DNA from: Thermoplasmata archaeon
Lineage (GTDB): Archaea > Thermoplasmatota > Thermoplasmata > Methanomassiliicoccales > Methanomethylophilaceae
Reading direction: 5' to 3'
Assembly (NCBI GenBank): GCA_015063235.1
Contig: SUSW01000010.1
Location: 1 to 50,167, forward strand
Length of the DNA: 50,167 nt
The translations under genes and the position numbers were made by a program. The notes below the pieces were generated by a model. That model saw only the letters and a list, made by a program, of their open reading frames with translations, did not search any database and was not told where the DNA came from. Shown piece after piece: positions 41,567-49,828 of the stretch (its first letter is position 1; every line of letters starts with the position of its first letter).

Positions 41567-43690
41567 TCATTTAGTCTTGGGGTTGTTCTTCGGCGGACCC
41601 TGATTCCTGTTGCTTTTGGACGGACCCTTGTTGGCTCTGGGTTTGAACGGGCCTTTGGAGGCCCCTTTCTTGGGTGCACCCTTTCCGTCATTCTTTGCGG
41701 ATTGACTCTTTTCCTTGTCATTCTTTCTGCGTTCGGTACGCTGCTCCCATTTCATGACGGTCATCTTAGCGTCGCGGTTACCGCGCTCTGCGGCCATCTT
41801 CATGTACTTGCGGTACATGTCCACGTTCTCTTCGACAATGATTCCGTCCTTGTAGAATTGGGCCATCTTGTACATGGCACCGGCATCACCGAACTCGCAT
41901 GCACTCTTCACGAGATCGAACGCTTCCTGCGGATATCCTTCGGATTTGTTCGCGTTCGCTATCATATCCGCGAGCTTCGTACGAGGCTGTCCTCCGGCAA
42001 CCGCTGCTTTCCTCATTAGGTCCATAGCGGCCTTCTCATTCTTTTTGAATCCTCTGCCGGTCTGGTATTTGCCGGCAAGTGTCATCATGGAGTTGGGATG
42101 GTTGCTGCGTGACATGGCCTTCAGAATATCGTTGGACGTGGTCATGTCGCCTCTGCGGGCCTTCAGGATATCCAATGCTATTTTACGGGAGTCGTTTACC
42201 ATCGAACTCGAGTATCTGGCGAACCACATCTTGGCACCATCCTCGTCCTTCTCTACACCGATGCCCTCATCCAGCATCATCGCAACCTGGTATTGGGATT
42301 TGGCATTGCCCACAGAAGCAGACATCATGTACCATTTGAATGCCTCTTTCGGATTCTTCTTCGTCACCTTGTTGTCGTAGAAGAGATCTCCCAGCATCGC
42401 CATGGCCTTGTTATGGCCGTTGTTGGCAGCTTTGGAGAGATAATGGATGCATTTGTCTATGTCCCTCTCCACACCATTCCCGTCGCGATACATCTGGCCG
42501 ATAAGGACGTCTGCATCGCTCCATCCCATCTCCGAGGCCTTCTGGAGGTATTCCATGGCTTCTTTGTAATCATTGATGGTGAGAGCCGACTTGAACATCA
42601 TGTTGCCGTAGTTGTAGTAATCGTACGGGTATTCGGAGCTGCAGAATCCCTTGAGCACTTGGCGGAGCTCCCGGATCTCGTCGAGGGTCTCTCCCTGGAG
42701 GGATGCGAACTTCCTTCTAGCTTCGTAGTTGCCGGCTTCCGCTGCCTTTTGGTACATCTCCATGGCCTCTTCTGTTTTGCCCTCTGACATCATTATGTCC
42801 GCAAGGTCGTTCAGTGCCATTGGGTGATCCCTTAACGCGGCCTCGTTTAGCCATCTGCGTCTCTCTTCTTCGTTCTTCTCCACACCGTTCCCGTCGCGGT
42901 AGAATGTTGAGACCCTGTACTGTGCAGAGGATGATCCGTCATTCGCCAGGTGGAGGGTCTCTTCGAATGAATCGTTGATGGAGCGTGAATAGGCGTCAAC
43001 CACTTCTTCTGCCGGGCCGTCCATCTTGATGACACGGTCCGAGAGCCATATTGCACGGTTGCAAGTGCGCTTTATCGTGTTCATGCTGTGCGATGTGAAC
43101 AGTACGGTTTTTCCGCTGCGGACCAGGTTTTTGAGATGTTCCGATGCTTTGGACGCGAAGGCCATATCTCCTGTGCTCAGTGCCTCATCCACCAGGAATA
43201 TGTCTGCATCGACGTTGACCATGATGGCGAATGCCAGACGGGATCTCATTCCGGAGGAGTAGGTCCTCACAGGGTTGTCTATGAAGACTCCAAGGTCAGA
43301 ATATTCTATGATCTTTTCCAGGTGCTCTATCACATGTTCCCTTTCGATACCGTACAGTTCGCTTCTGAGGATTATATTGTCCCTTCCGGACATGTCTCCG
43401 TGGAAACCCATACTGAGCTCCAGGATGCTAGCGACCTTACCCTTGACCTCAATCGTACCTTCATCAGGTTCAAGGATCTCTGAGACCAGTTTAAGGAATG
43501 TACTCTTACCGCATCCGTTACGGCCGAGGATACCGACGATATCTCCTTTCTTCACATCTAGGTCAATCCCATCGAATATGGGATATACCGTTTTCTTCTT
43601 GGTATGGAGTCTGCTCAGTCCAAGACTCGGGTCGATGATGGTATAGGACTTCTTCATCCCTCTGATTCTGATTACAACATCGTCCTCCAT
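41567..43690 (-). CDS. Polysaccharide-type ABC exporter ATPase fused to Sel1 repeats
   Basis: 707 residues. Residues 1-235 are an ABC ATPase of the Wzt/TagH polysaccharide group: Walker A GRNGCGKST (about 56-64), signature YSSGMRSRLAF, Walker B IFLVDEALSTGD and the H-loop FTSHS. From about 245 to 665 it carries multiple Sel1-like repeats (FYRDGNGVEKN, MYRDGNGVERD, MLDEGIGVEKD, YQTGRGFKKN, FYKDGIIVEEN), helical repeats used for protein contacts. It ends in a Lys/Pro/Gly-rich basic tail (about 670-707). Wzt proteins normally carry a C-terminal carbohydrate-binding domain at this position; here it is replaced by repeats. ATG overlaps the upstream permease stop (TAATG), so the two are coupled. 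Confidence 0.93.
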   Translation of the reverse strand: MEDDVVIRIRGMKKSYTIIDPSLGLSRLHTKKKTVYPIFDGIDLDVKKGDIVGILGRNGCGKSTFLKLVSEILEPDEGTIEVKGKVASILELSMGFHGDMSGRDNIILRSELYGIEREHVIEHLEKIIEYSDLGVFIDNPVRTYSSGMRSRLAFAIMVNVDADIFLVDEALSTGDMAFASKASEHLKNLVRSGKTVLFTSHSMNTIKRTCNRAIWLSDRVIKMDGPAEEVVDAYSRSINDSFEETLHLANDGSSSAQYRVSTFYRDGNGVEKNEEERRRWLNEAALRDHPMALNDLADIMMSEGKTEEAMEMYQKAAEAGNYEARRKFASLQGETLDEIRELRQVLKGFCSSEYPYDYYNYGNMMFKSALTINDYKEAMEYLQKASEMGWSDADVLIGQMYRDGNGVERDIDKCIHYLSKAANNGHNKAMAMLGDLFYDNKVTKKNPKEAFKWYMMSASVGNAKSQYQVAMMLDEGIGVEKDEDGAKMWFARYSSSMVNDSRKIALDILKARRGDMTTSNDILKAMSRSNHPNSMMTLAGKYQTGRGFKKNEKAAMDLMRKAAVAGGQPRTKLADMIANANKSEGYPQEAFDLVKSACEFGDAGAMYKMAQFYKDGIIVEENVDMYRKYMKMAAERGNRDAKMTVMKWEQRTERRKNDKEKSQSAKNDGKGAPKKGASKGPFKPRANKGPSKSNRNQGPPKNNPKTK

Positions 43691-44418
43691 TACAGCACCT
43701 CTGGGAATTTCTTCTCGTACTTGAAGAACACGTATGAGCCTATGGTGAACATGGCCACTGCCAATATGACACTCATGACCAGATATTCAACATGCGGGAA
43801 TGTACCGTAGTATAGGATATCATGGAACACCTCTACGTAGTATGTGAACGGGTTGTACCATACGATCGTGGCCAGAATTCCTTTGGCTTCGCTGGCCAGA
43901 AAGAATGTGGGTGTAATCCAAATGACCAGCCTCATGGCTATGGTCATGAAGTATCCTACATCGTTGATGAATACTGTGACGGTAGATATCAGGTACGCGC
44001 ATCCCAGTGAGAATATCAGCATCAAGAATAGTTCTACCGGGAGCATCAGGGCTCCAGACCAATTCACGTACTGTCCTGACAGCAGGATGACTATGATGAT
44101 TACCATGTATGCGAATACCACAGTTAGGAACTCTGTGAGAACCGATGAGATCACCACTAGTTCTCTCGGAATATTCATTTTGGTTATGTATTTCGCGTTC
44201 TGCACTATGGCTTTGCCTCTGAGGCAGCTTGATATGAATGTGACAGGGAACATACCTGCACTCAAGTAGACCCAGAAATCCTCGAGGGGGCGGGGTCTGA
44301 TGTAAGTGAATGTGATGGTCAGGACCACGATCATCAATGCAGGCATCAGCAGATGCCAGAGGAAACCGACATAGGAGTTCTTGTAACGTCCCGCGGTGTT
44401 TCTCCTGATCAGGGCCAT
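43690..44418 (-). CDS. ABC-2 type permease of the polysaccharide exporter (Wzm/TagG type)
   Basis: 242 residues with six hydrophobic helices and the family start RYKNSYVGFLWHLLMP. Together with the following ATPase it should form the exporter for a lipid-linked surface polysaccharide or teichoic-acid-like polymer. The 5' end is uncertain. Open, homologous-looking sequence continues in frame about 30 codons upstream of ATG 44418 (DLTNLIKRLIQSFHDIHDNK), as in normal Wzm proteins, but contains no ATG, GTG or TTG, and a TGA stops it further back. See the ORF at 44496-44729. Confidence 0.88.
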   Translation of the reverse strand: MALIRRNTAGRYKNSYVGFLWHLLMPALMIVVLTITFTYIRPRPLEDFWVYLSAGMFPVTFISSCLRGKAIVQNAKYITKMNIPRELVVISSVLTEFLTVVFAYMVIIIVILLSGQYVNWSGALMLPVELFLMLIFSLGCAYLISTVTVFINDVGYFMTIAMRLVIWITPTFFLASEAKGILATIVWYNPFTYYVEVFHDILYYGTFPHVEYLVMSVILAVAMFTIGSYVFFKYEKKFPEVL

Positions 44419-44495
44419 TAGGATGACTTTGTTGTCATGTATGTCGTGGAACGATTGAATTAGTCTTTTGATAAGATTCGTGAGATCAGGCCCCC

Positions 44496-44729
44496 TTAAA
44501 CGCTTTGAATATTCCGATCAGAATCAGCATCAATCTCTGTGACGGCATTTGCCAAGGTATCATGTTCTACGGTATTCAGAACGGCTAGCTCTTCTATCGG
44601 TTGTTCGTCGTCAAAGAGCTTCTTATTAATTGACACGGCGTCTTCTTTCGCATACGAATTGAATGCTATCATGCCGGTGGCCGAGTGAAATGCACTCAGA
44701 GCGGGTGCTAGAATAATCCGTGCCTCCAT
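44496..44729 (-). CDS. Uncertain short ORF upstream of the ABC permease
   Basis: 77 residues with no recognised domain, low complexity of hydrophobic residues in the first third and an acidic C-terminus. A good TATA-like TATTATAATAC (about 44745-44755) lies about 25 nt before ATG 44729, suggesting that this position is the transcription start of the ABC exporter unit. The ORF ends in a frame different from the permease. It could be a genuine leader protein, a former N-terminal piece of the permease after a frameshift, or chance. I include it because the promoter points at it. Confidence 0.3.
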   Translation of the reverse strand: MEARIILAPALSAFHSATGMIAFNSYAKEDAVSINKKLFDDEQPIEELAVLNTVEHDTLANAVTEIDADSDRNIQSV

Positions 44730-45047
44730 GTGCGTCCAAGTGTATTATAATAAAAAATACTATCGAACGGCATTATATCAGTAATCGATGGCTTTTTGCT
44801 CCATTCCCGAGATATCCGGGCAAACTTTTTCCGATACTCACTCATAGACGCAACGGTAAGAGAGGTGCGGTTCAGCAACTGGATCTGGATGCAGGGGAAC
44901 ATACGGTAATCATCAACACCCACGGATTCGAAGAGTTCAGGGCGGATATCAGACTGATGTCGGATACGCGCCTGATAACAGGATTCGATGGGACGTTGAG
45001 AAGGCACATATTCCTCCGTTCCGAGAGAATTCAGCGATTCGGATACT
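44730..45047. other. Region without a convincing gene; possible protein relic on plus strand
   Basis: 318 nt between the ABC unit promoter and the PP-loop-like gene. It holds the TATA-like element at about 44745-44755. On the plus strand the stretch at about 44850-45020 reads like part of a real protein (QLDLDAGEHTVIINTHGFEEF, then LITGFDGTLRRHIFL), resembling a PEGA-type beta repeat, but it has no proper start and no fitting context. I regard it as a possible remnant. Confidence 0.3.
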
Positions 45048-46061
45048 TTACAAGTTCTTCGAATGGGAAGGATGGAAGGGGACAGCTTTCATCATGATAT
45101 ACATCCAGACCATGGATGGTTCCCACTCCGATGTAGGTGAATGATAGACCACATCTGGGCTCTGACCTTCGTAAGAATCGGCTATCAGCAGGCATTTGTC
45201 CGGGACAGAGTCGACGACTGTTAGAACATATCTTTCAATCAGATAATCTAAGAACTCATCTCTGTCGTGTACGAGAACTTTTGGTATGAATCCAGCATCT
45301 ATTGTCAGCAGTAGCGATGCTTCGGATCTTATGTCTTTGGAGAGATCGACAACTATGTTGTTGCTGTAGGACGATGCCAGTTCCTTGATGCTGCCGATAG
45401 CCATACCGGCTGCGGAACTGATCGTGGGCTGATTTAGTTCTAGTGTCTTCACCCAGTTGTGGTGCGGGACGTTGCAGCAGGTGCGTGCATGTCCGCCTTT
45501 TACGATGGATGCCGCGACTCCCCTGTCGCTTTCTAATATTTCTTCGGACGACATCTTCATAGTGGCGACAGCGATTGCACGCCCCCTGTCATTTAGAATG
45601 CAGACGCGATCGCCTTTCTTGAGGCCAGGGGACACTTCCTTGACACCAGTCACCATGAGGCCGTGCCCCTTTTTGATGAAGAAAGATGAGTCATGATCAC
45701 ATTTTACGACATTTTTGGTCAGTTTATCTGAAACGGCATCCATTCCGGAAAGGTCAAGATTCGTTTTTCCATCAGCGATACTTCCGATCTTCCCTCCGTT
45801 TACTATGATGTCGGAGCGTTTTTTGGAACGATCTAGGAACGCCACGCAGTTGTCTGGCAAGAGAACTTCTCCGCATCCTTCACCGTACGTCGCATCAATG
45901 GATGCGCGGATAGGGATTATCATGTTTTGGGACAGCGGGACCAGATGGCCTGAAGGTTCCAGATCCAGTCTGGATGCCTCATTCCTGCATATCGGGCATT
46001 TCTTGGATGTTATTAACAGATTACACACAAGACACCAATGTATCGTACGATTCTTGCCCAT
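45048..46061 (-). CDS. Degenerate PAPS-reductase-like protein with zinc ribbon and PUA domain
   Basis: 337 residues from MGKNRTIHWC. Order: N-terminal zinc ribbon (Cys10, Cys13, Cys22, Cys25 in WCLVCN and KCPICRN), spacer, PUA domain (about 120-185, FFIKKGHGLMVTGV then GDRVCILN), and a C-terminal nucleotide alpha-hydrolase-like part. In intact archaeal homologues the PP-loop SGGKDS follows the PUA domain; here the matching place reads DLSKDIRSEASLLL (about residues 239-252), with the Gly-Gly lost. The protein then stops after AVPFHPSHSKNL, just where the family would continue into its CWLCP cysteines. It is probably catalytically dead. It lies 25 nt after the serpin stop, same strand. ATG 46061 is chosen over 46100 because the zinc ribbon begins there. 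Confidence 0.8.
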   Translation of the reverse strand: MGKNRTIHWCLVCNLLITSKKCPICRNEASRLDLEPSGHLVPLSQNMIIPIRASIDATYGEGCGEVLLPDNCVAFLDRSKKRSDIIVNGGKIGSIADGKTNLDLSGMDAVSDKLTKNVVKCDHDSSFFIKKGHGLMVTGVKEVSPGLKKGDRVCILNDRGRAIAVATMKMSSEEILESDRGVAASIVKGGHARTCCNVPHHNWVKTLELNQPTISSAAGMAIGSIKELASSYSNNIVVDLSKDIRSEASLLLTIDAGFIPKVLVHDRDEFLDYLIERYVLTVVDSVPDKCLLIADSYEGQSPDVVYHSPTSEWEPSMVWMYIMMKAVPFHPSHSKNL

Positions 46062-46086
46062 TTTGCATCCCTGCCTGCTTCTGACA

Positions 46087-47361
46087 TTACGTGTTAACAT
46101 TGGATTTTAAGTTTCCGATATAGCCTGTAAATAAATCAACTCCATGTTGATTCTCCGATATTGTGAATATGAACGGAATGTCGCAATGGAAGTCGATTAC
46201 AGGATCGATGTTCAGTACCGAAGTGTTCTTAATCACAATTTCCGTGATCGCCGCAGCTTCCGTGCCTGTTTCATCTACTTTGAGTTTGGCCTGATGCTTG
46301 CCATCAGTAATCTTTAGGCAGTCGCCGTTGATGATTCTGGTGAACTCTGCCGCGTCAGACATCGAGACGCTCAATCCCAGCGAGGTGAACAGTTCTTTCA
46401 GATCATAGGATGTATCAACATCCAGTTTCGGGATGATAACGTTCAGGCGCATCGAATCCGGTGAGCCGGTACGGACATTTTCAATGAACTGTTCTCTGTA
46501 TTCGGCGGACTCGGAGGACCATTTGCTCTTGATGTCAGTGCCCCCGTCTGCGGGTAGGATGAAGATCATCGAGACGCTATCGCCACCATCGGATTCGTAA
46601 GGTAAAGCTATCCCTCTGTATTTGCCATCAGTGTGATAGCCGATAGCACCGGAGCTGAACGTCCTTTGCATCATCGACACATCCGATCTGGTGCCGTCGG
46701 AACATCTGAACTTTCCGGTGAACGTGTTCTCGAATTCGAATACCCATTGGCCTTTGAAGTAAACCACGTTGAGTACATCTGTCAATGTTGAACTGTCCAG
46801 TATTGATCTGTAATCGGGTATGAAGCCACAGGTGCTGTTGCTGACCCACTCTCTGATCATCTCCTTCACGTTATCCGTGCCGTCCTTTATATCTGCTGTC
46901 TGGACGGAGCCTTTGAACATCTTCTCTATGGTTTCGGAGAAGGGTGTGTTTATCGTTCTTCCGGAGACATAGGTCTTGTCCACTAGTATCAGGTTTGAGG
47001 AGCTGAATCTGTATTTACTGTCCGCCTTCAGAGAGTCCAGAATCTTCACGATATCGGAATTCACCGTATTGCAGCCTTCTTTATGGAGGACGTCGAGCAG
47101 TTCTCTTTCGGTCATGGATCCGGGTTCCGCTCCGTTGAGGAGCATCGCCAGAGCGGTGTACAGTCCGAGGGGCGAATAGAATATCTCGTCTTCCTTCAGA
47201 CCGTCGAAAACATCCCATGAGAATGAATTGACTGTCATGGGTTCGTTCGTTTCCATGCTAGTGACCTCTTTATCAGCCTCACCGACTGGTGTCATTATGA
47301 GTGCAGCGGATGCTATAGCAGCGCATGCTAACAATACCATCAGCAGATGAGATGCCTTCAT
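46087..47361 (-). CDS. Secreted serpin (serine/cysteine protease inhibitor)
   Basis: 424 residues with an N-terminal signal peptide (about 1-20). The serpin core is complete: FYSPLGLYTALAMLLNGAEP, VVYFKGQWVFEF, the hinge KVDETGTEAAAIT and the C-terminal HCDIPFIFTISE. Counting from the hinge Glu (P17), the scissile P1-P1' would be Thr-Ser (in KNTSVLN), which suggests a target with a small-residue pocket such as elastase- or subtilisin-like proteases; that is a prediction. Serpins act by an irreversible conformational trap. In a secreted protein of a gut-associated archaeon it probably protects against host or bacterial proteases. A TATA-like CTAATATAGC (about 47384-47393) supports ATG 47361. 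Confidence 0.93.
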   Translation of the reverse strand: MKASHLLMVLLACAAIASAALIMTPVGEADKEVTSMETNEPMTVNSFSWDVFDGLKEDEIFYSPLGLYTALAMLLNGAEPGSMTERELLDVLHKEGCNTVNSDIVKILDSLKADSKYRFSSSNLILVDKTYVSGRTINTPFSETIEKMFKGSVQTADIKDGTDNVKEMIREWVSNSTCGFIPDYRSILDSSTLTDVLNVVYFKGQWVFEFENTFTGKFRCSDGTRSDVSMMQRTFSSGAIGYHTDGKYRGIALPYESDGGDSVSMIFILPADGGTDIKSKWSSESAEYREQFIENVRTGSPDSMRLNVIIPKLDVDTSYDLKELFTSLGLSVSMSDAAEFTRIINGDCLKITDGKHQAKLKVDETGTEAAAITEIVIKNTSVLNIDPVIDFHCDIPFIFTISENQHGVDLFTGYIGNLKSNVNT

Positions 47362-47434
47362 AACGGTAGGATATCGCTTTATGCTATATTAGGGTAAAAG
47401 ACGGTCTGTCAGGTTTGTTGAAAATCCGAAACTC

Positions 47435-47458
47435 GGAAAGGGCCAGCCGGCCCTTTCC
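47435..47458 (-). terminator. Hairpin after the amber-containing gene
   Basis: GGAAAGGGCC (47435-47444), AGCC, GGCCCTTTCC (47449-47458): ten perfect pairs, directly past the TGA at 47466. Its position after this TGA rather than after the TAG at 47742-47744 fits the view that the 3' part belongs to the gene. Confidence 0.7.
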
Positions 47459-47465
47459 TCGAGGT

Positions 47466-48629
47466 TCAGTGTTTTTTCACGATTACCACCAGTACAACGA
47501 TGATGATCACAGCGAATATGGCGAGTATCACAATTATGGGTACAAGGAATGACATGAAGAGGTCGATGATCGTCTTCTCGACGACCTCGGCCATGACTTC
47601 GCCGAATTCCTGTTCTGCATCATGGTAGCCCTTCGACACAGTCACATTTCCGCTGGAGGCAGGGATGTTATTAATCGCATTCTTGTATTCCTTGAGGTTC
47701 ACGTCGCTGTTCTGCCAGATGTCCGCCGTGGTCTCTTCCGACTAGGAATCCACGCCTTGGAACTTCACAGGATATTCTTTACCGTCGACGATATATTTCG
47801 CAGAACCCGATTCGAAGCTGAATGAGGATGCACCGTGGTTGATCCTGCAAGGGCTGGTCGGTGTGAGGTCAGAGTACTTCGCACCCTTGTAGTCGAAATC
47901 GATATTATCGACCATCATGAACTTGATGTTGGAGACGAACTGTATTGATTTGCCATCAGTTTCTCCTGCTTTGGACAGCTCAATCTTCACATCCATTTTC
48001 TGGACGCAGTACAGGGTCTCGCATCCTTCATCTTTGACGCTGTGGGAGCTATCGACGGCGGCGTAGGAATACGAAGAAGTGTATGCAGTCTTCTGGTTCA
48101 CTTTACCGGTTACAATGATTCTGTCGCCTTCGCTGACCTTGTCTCCCAGATAGGCTTTGATCGCAGCGGCCGCCTGCTGATAATAGGTGCTGCTCTGCTC
48201 GATGAGGGGGTTGATAAGGTCGCCGTCCGAGCTCACGGTGTATGTGTTCCTGAGACCTTCAGTAGCTATCTCTGTGGTGCCCAAGGCGCCGGTTTCTTCT
48301 GACTCTATCGTGTGGCCGTTAGAAACAATCGCCGAGAACAATACTGTCTCCATCTCAGGCTTGCCGAGCAGAAACACATTGAATACCTTGGTGAACATCT
48401 CCGATGCCGACTCGATTTCATTCATTTTGTTTATGTCGTATTTTTCGAGTTCAGATTCGGTAGGGTTGTCAGCTTTGATTACAAATCCCGCTTCATCTTT
48501 TGAGAATGAGGCATCCATATCCGCTGTTATCAGTGTCGGAGAGATTAGCATTAGGGATGCGATCAGCGTTGCTGCAATCGCCAATGATGCGCGGCGGGAC
48601 CGTATCCTTGCCCTGTTGCAAGCGATCAT
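47466..48629 (-). CDS. Secreted, C-terminally anchored protein with in-frame UAG (possible pyrrolysine)
   Basis: A 295-codon frame from ATG 48629 reaches TAG at 47742-47744; the same frame stays open for 92 more codons to TGA at 47466. Full protein: 387 residues including the amber position (296). Order: signal peptide (about 12-37), soluble outer domain, then TAG, then SEETTADIWQNSDVNLKEYK, a NIPASSGNVTVSKGY segment and a C-terminal transmembrane helix with basic end (VIVKKH). The paralogous fragment at 49312-49758 covers the same junction without interruption and has Glu (GAA) at the TAG site, so the part after TAG belongs to the ancestral gene. TAG is used as stop by none of 47 gene ends here. 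Either UAG is read as pyrrolysine or a recent Glu-to-stop change removed the anchor. TATA-like CTTAAATATC near 48648-48657 supports the start. Function unknown. Confidence 0.75.
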
Positions 48630-48869
48630 GCGTTTGGAATCGATTTGGTGATATTTAAGAGGCGGATTATCGTACGTTTTGGTGAATTGTCTCCAACTGC
48701 ATTCAATGCCGATTAGAACCTTTGGATGATTTGCTCATCTTTGTAGCGTTGAGTTTAGTGTTTTTTTATAGTTCAAAAATAGATGCTATCGCGTTCCAGT
48801 TCGTTCCCACAATGAGGTCCGTTCGAGAAACTCGGTAGGGTAGGGCCAGGAAGCGTATGAGGTAATCAT

Positions 48870-49325
48870 ATGAGTGATTTTGACAGGTTGTGCAAAGAAG
48901 TTGAGTCGCTGAATCCCGTTCAGTATACTGATGTTCTCAGAGCTAAATCAGCAAAGGTTATGATTGCACTTTCAGCCATCACAAAAGATGGGCTCAGCGG
49001 AGCTGAGATCTTCATAGGATTTGTTCTAGGGGCAGTTATGGCTGACAGGAAGTTTGATGAGTCAGAGTTCAGCCTCATCCGTCCTACACTCGAGGCAGCA
49101 GTCGGACGTGAAGTAACTTATGAGGAGGTAAAGGTTATATTCAGGGAGGCCAAGAAGGATGCCAAGGACAACGAAGTCATCCTCGCTGCGATGGTCGGAG
49201 CAATCGGAGAACTTTCTGAAGAACTCAAGGAAGATATCATAATCATCACACTTCTAATCTGTGCTGTAGATGGAAAGATTTCATTCAACGAGAAGAGATA
49301 CATCAAGAAACTCATGGAGAGCTGA
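48870..49325 (+). CDS. TerB-like protein
   Basis: 151 residues, all helical, with two acidic helix-turn elements: MADRKFDESEFSLI and CAVDGKISFNEKRYIKKLM. These match the TerB/tellurite-resistance fold in which paired Asp/Glu bind metal. A GAGGT ribosome-binding site (about 48858-48863) precedes the ATG. TerB proteins associate with membrane stress and tellurite-resistance modules, but no other ter gene is present. The preceding 220 nt (48652-48869) hold no gene that I can support. Its last codons overlap the end of the relic on the other strand. Confidence 0.8.
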   Translation: MSDFDRLCKEVESLNPVQYTDVLRAKSAKVMIALSAITKDGLSGAEIFIGFVLGAVMADRKFDESEFSLIRPTLEAAVGREVTYEEVKVIFREAKKDAKDNEVILAAMVGAIGELSEELKEDIIIITLLICAVDGKISFNEKRYIKKLMES

Positions 49326-49758
49326 CAACCAATAATACAGGCTGGCCTAGCCGGTCTACTTCCTCTTTTTTTTCATAAGTCTTGTCGACCGTTACGTTAA
49401 TGTTTGAGCCCGGAATATTGTTCACCTTATTTTGGAGGAGAATGACATATTCTGCGACTTCTGTTTCGTTCATGATGTATGTTATGCTTTTCTTGGATTC
49501 GGCTTCGCTGGTAACGGGTTTGATGGCATATTCCTTACTGTCGACAATGAATTTGGTACTGCCCTCCACGAAGTGGTTCTTCAAAGGACCGATCTTCTCA
49601 GTGCATGGGCTGGAGGGGGTGAGGTCTGAATATTTCGTTTCTCCGTAGTCGTATTCTGTTTTTACTTCCTTCATCAACTGGAGGTTGGTTTTAAAATCGA
49701 TGGTCTTGCCAACTGTGTTTCCTAATACTTCGATCGTATCTGTTTTACTGAAAAAAAG
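49312..49758 (-). pseudogene. Truncated paralogue of the amber-containing surface protein
   Basis: The open frame from 49758 to TGA at 49312 (148 residues) aligns with the central part of the protein at 47466-48629: VGKTIDFKTNLQLMK versus DGKSIQFVSNIKFMM, KYSDLTPSSPC versus KYSDLTPTSPC, then KFIVDSKEYAIKP versus KYIVDGKEYPVKF, and NKVNNIPGSNINVTVDKTYE versus NAINNIPASSGNVTVSKGYH. The N-terminal half with the signal peptide is missing (an in-frame TAG at 49759-49761 and TAA further up close the frame), and the C-terminal membrane anchor is missing: the frame runs into the end of the TerB-like gene. It is best read as a gene relic. ATG 49677 is a possible but unconvincing start. Confidence 0.75.
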
Positions 49759-49784
49759 CTAGATATTATGGATATCGGTTTAAA

Positions 49785-49812
49785 GGGGTCCGACCAAGAG
49801 TGGTCGGGCCCC
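49785..49812 (-). terminator. Hairpin after the leucine-rich-repeat protein gene
   Basis: GGGG-T-CCGACCA (49785-49796), AGAG, TGGTCGG-G-CCCC (49801-49812): 12 pairs with one G-T, located past the minus-strand stop at 49829. Confidence 0.7.
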
Positions 49813-49828
49813 TGTGTTGAAATGGTTT

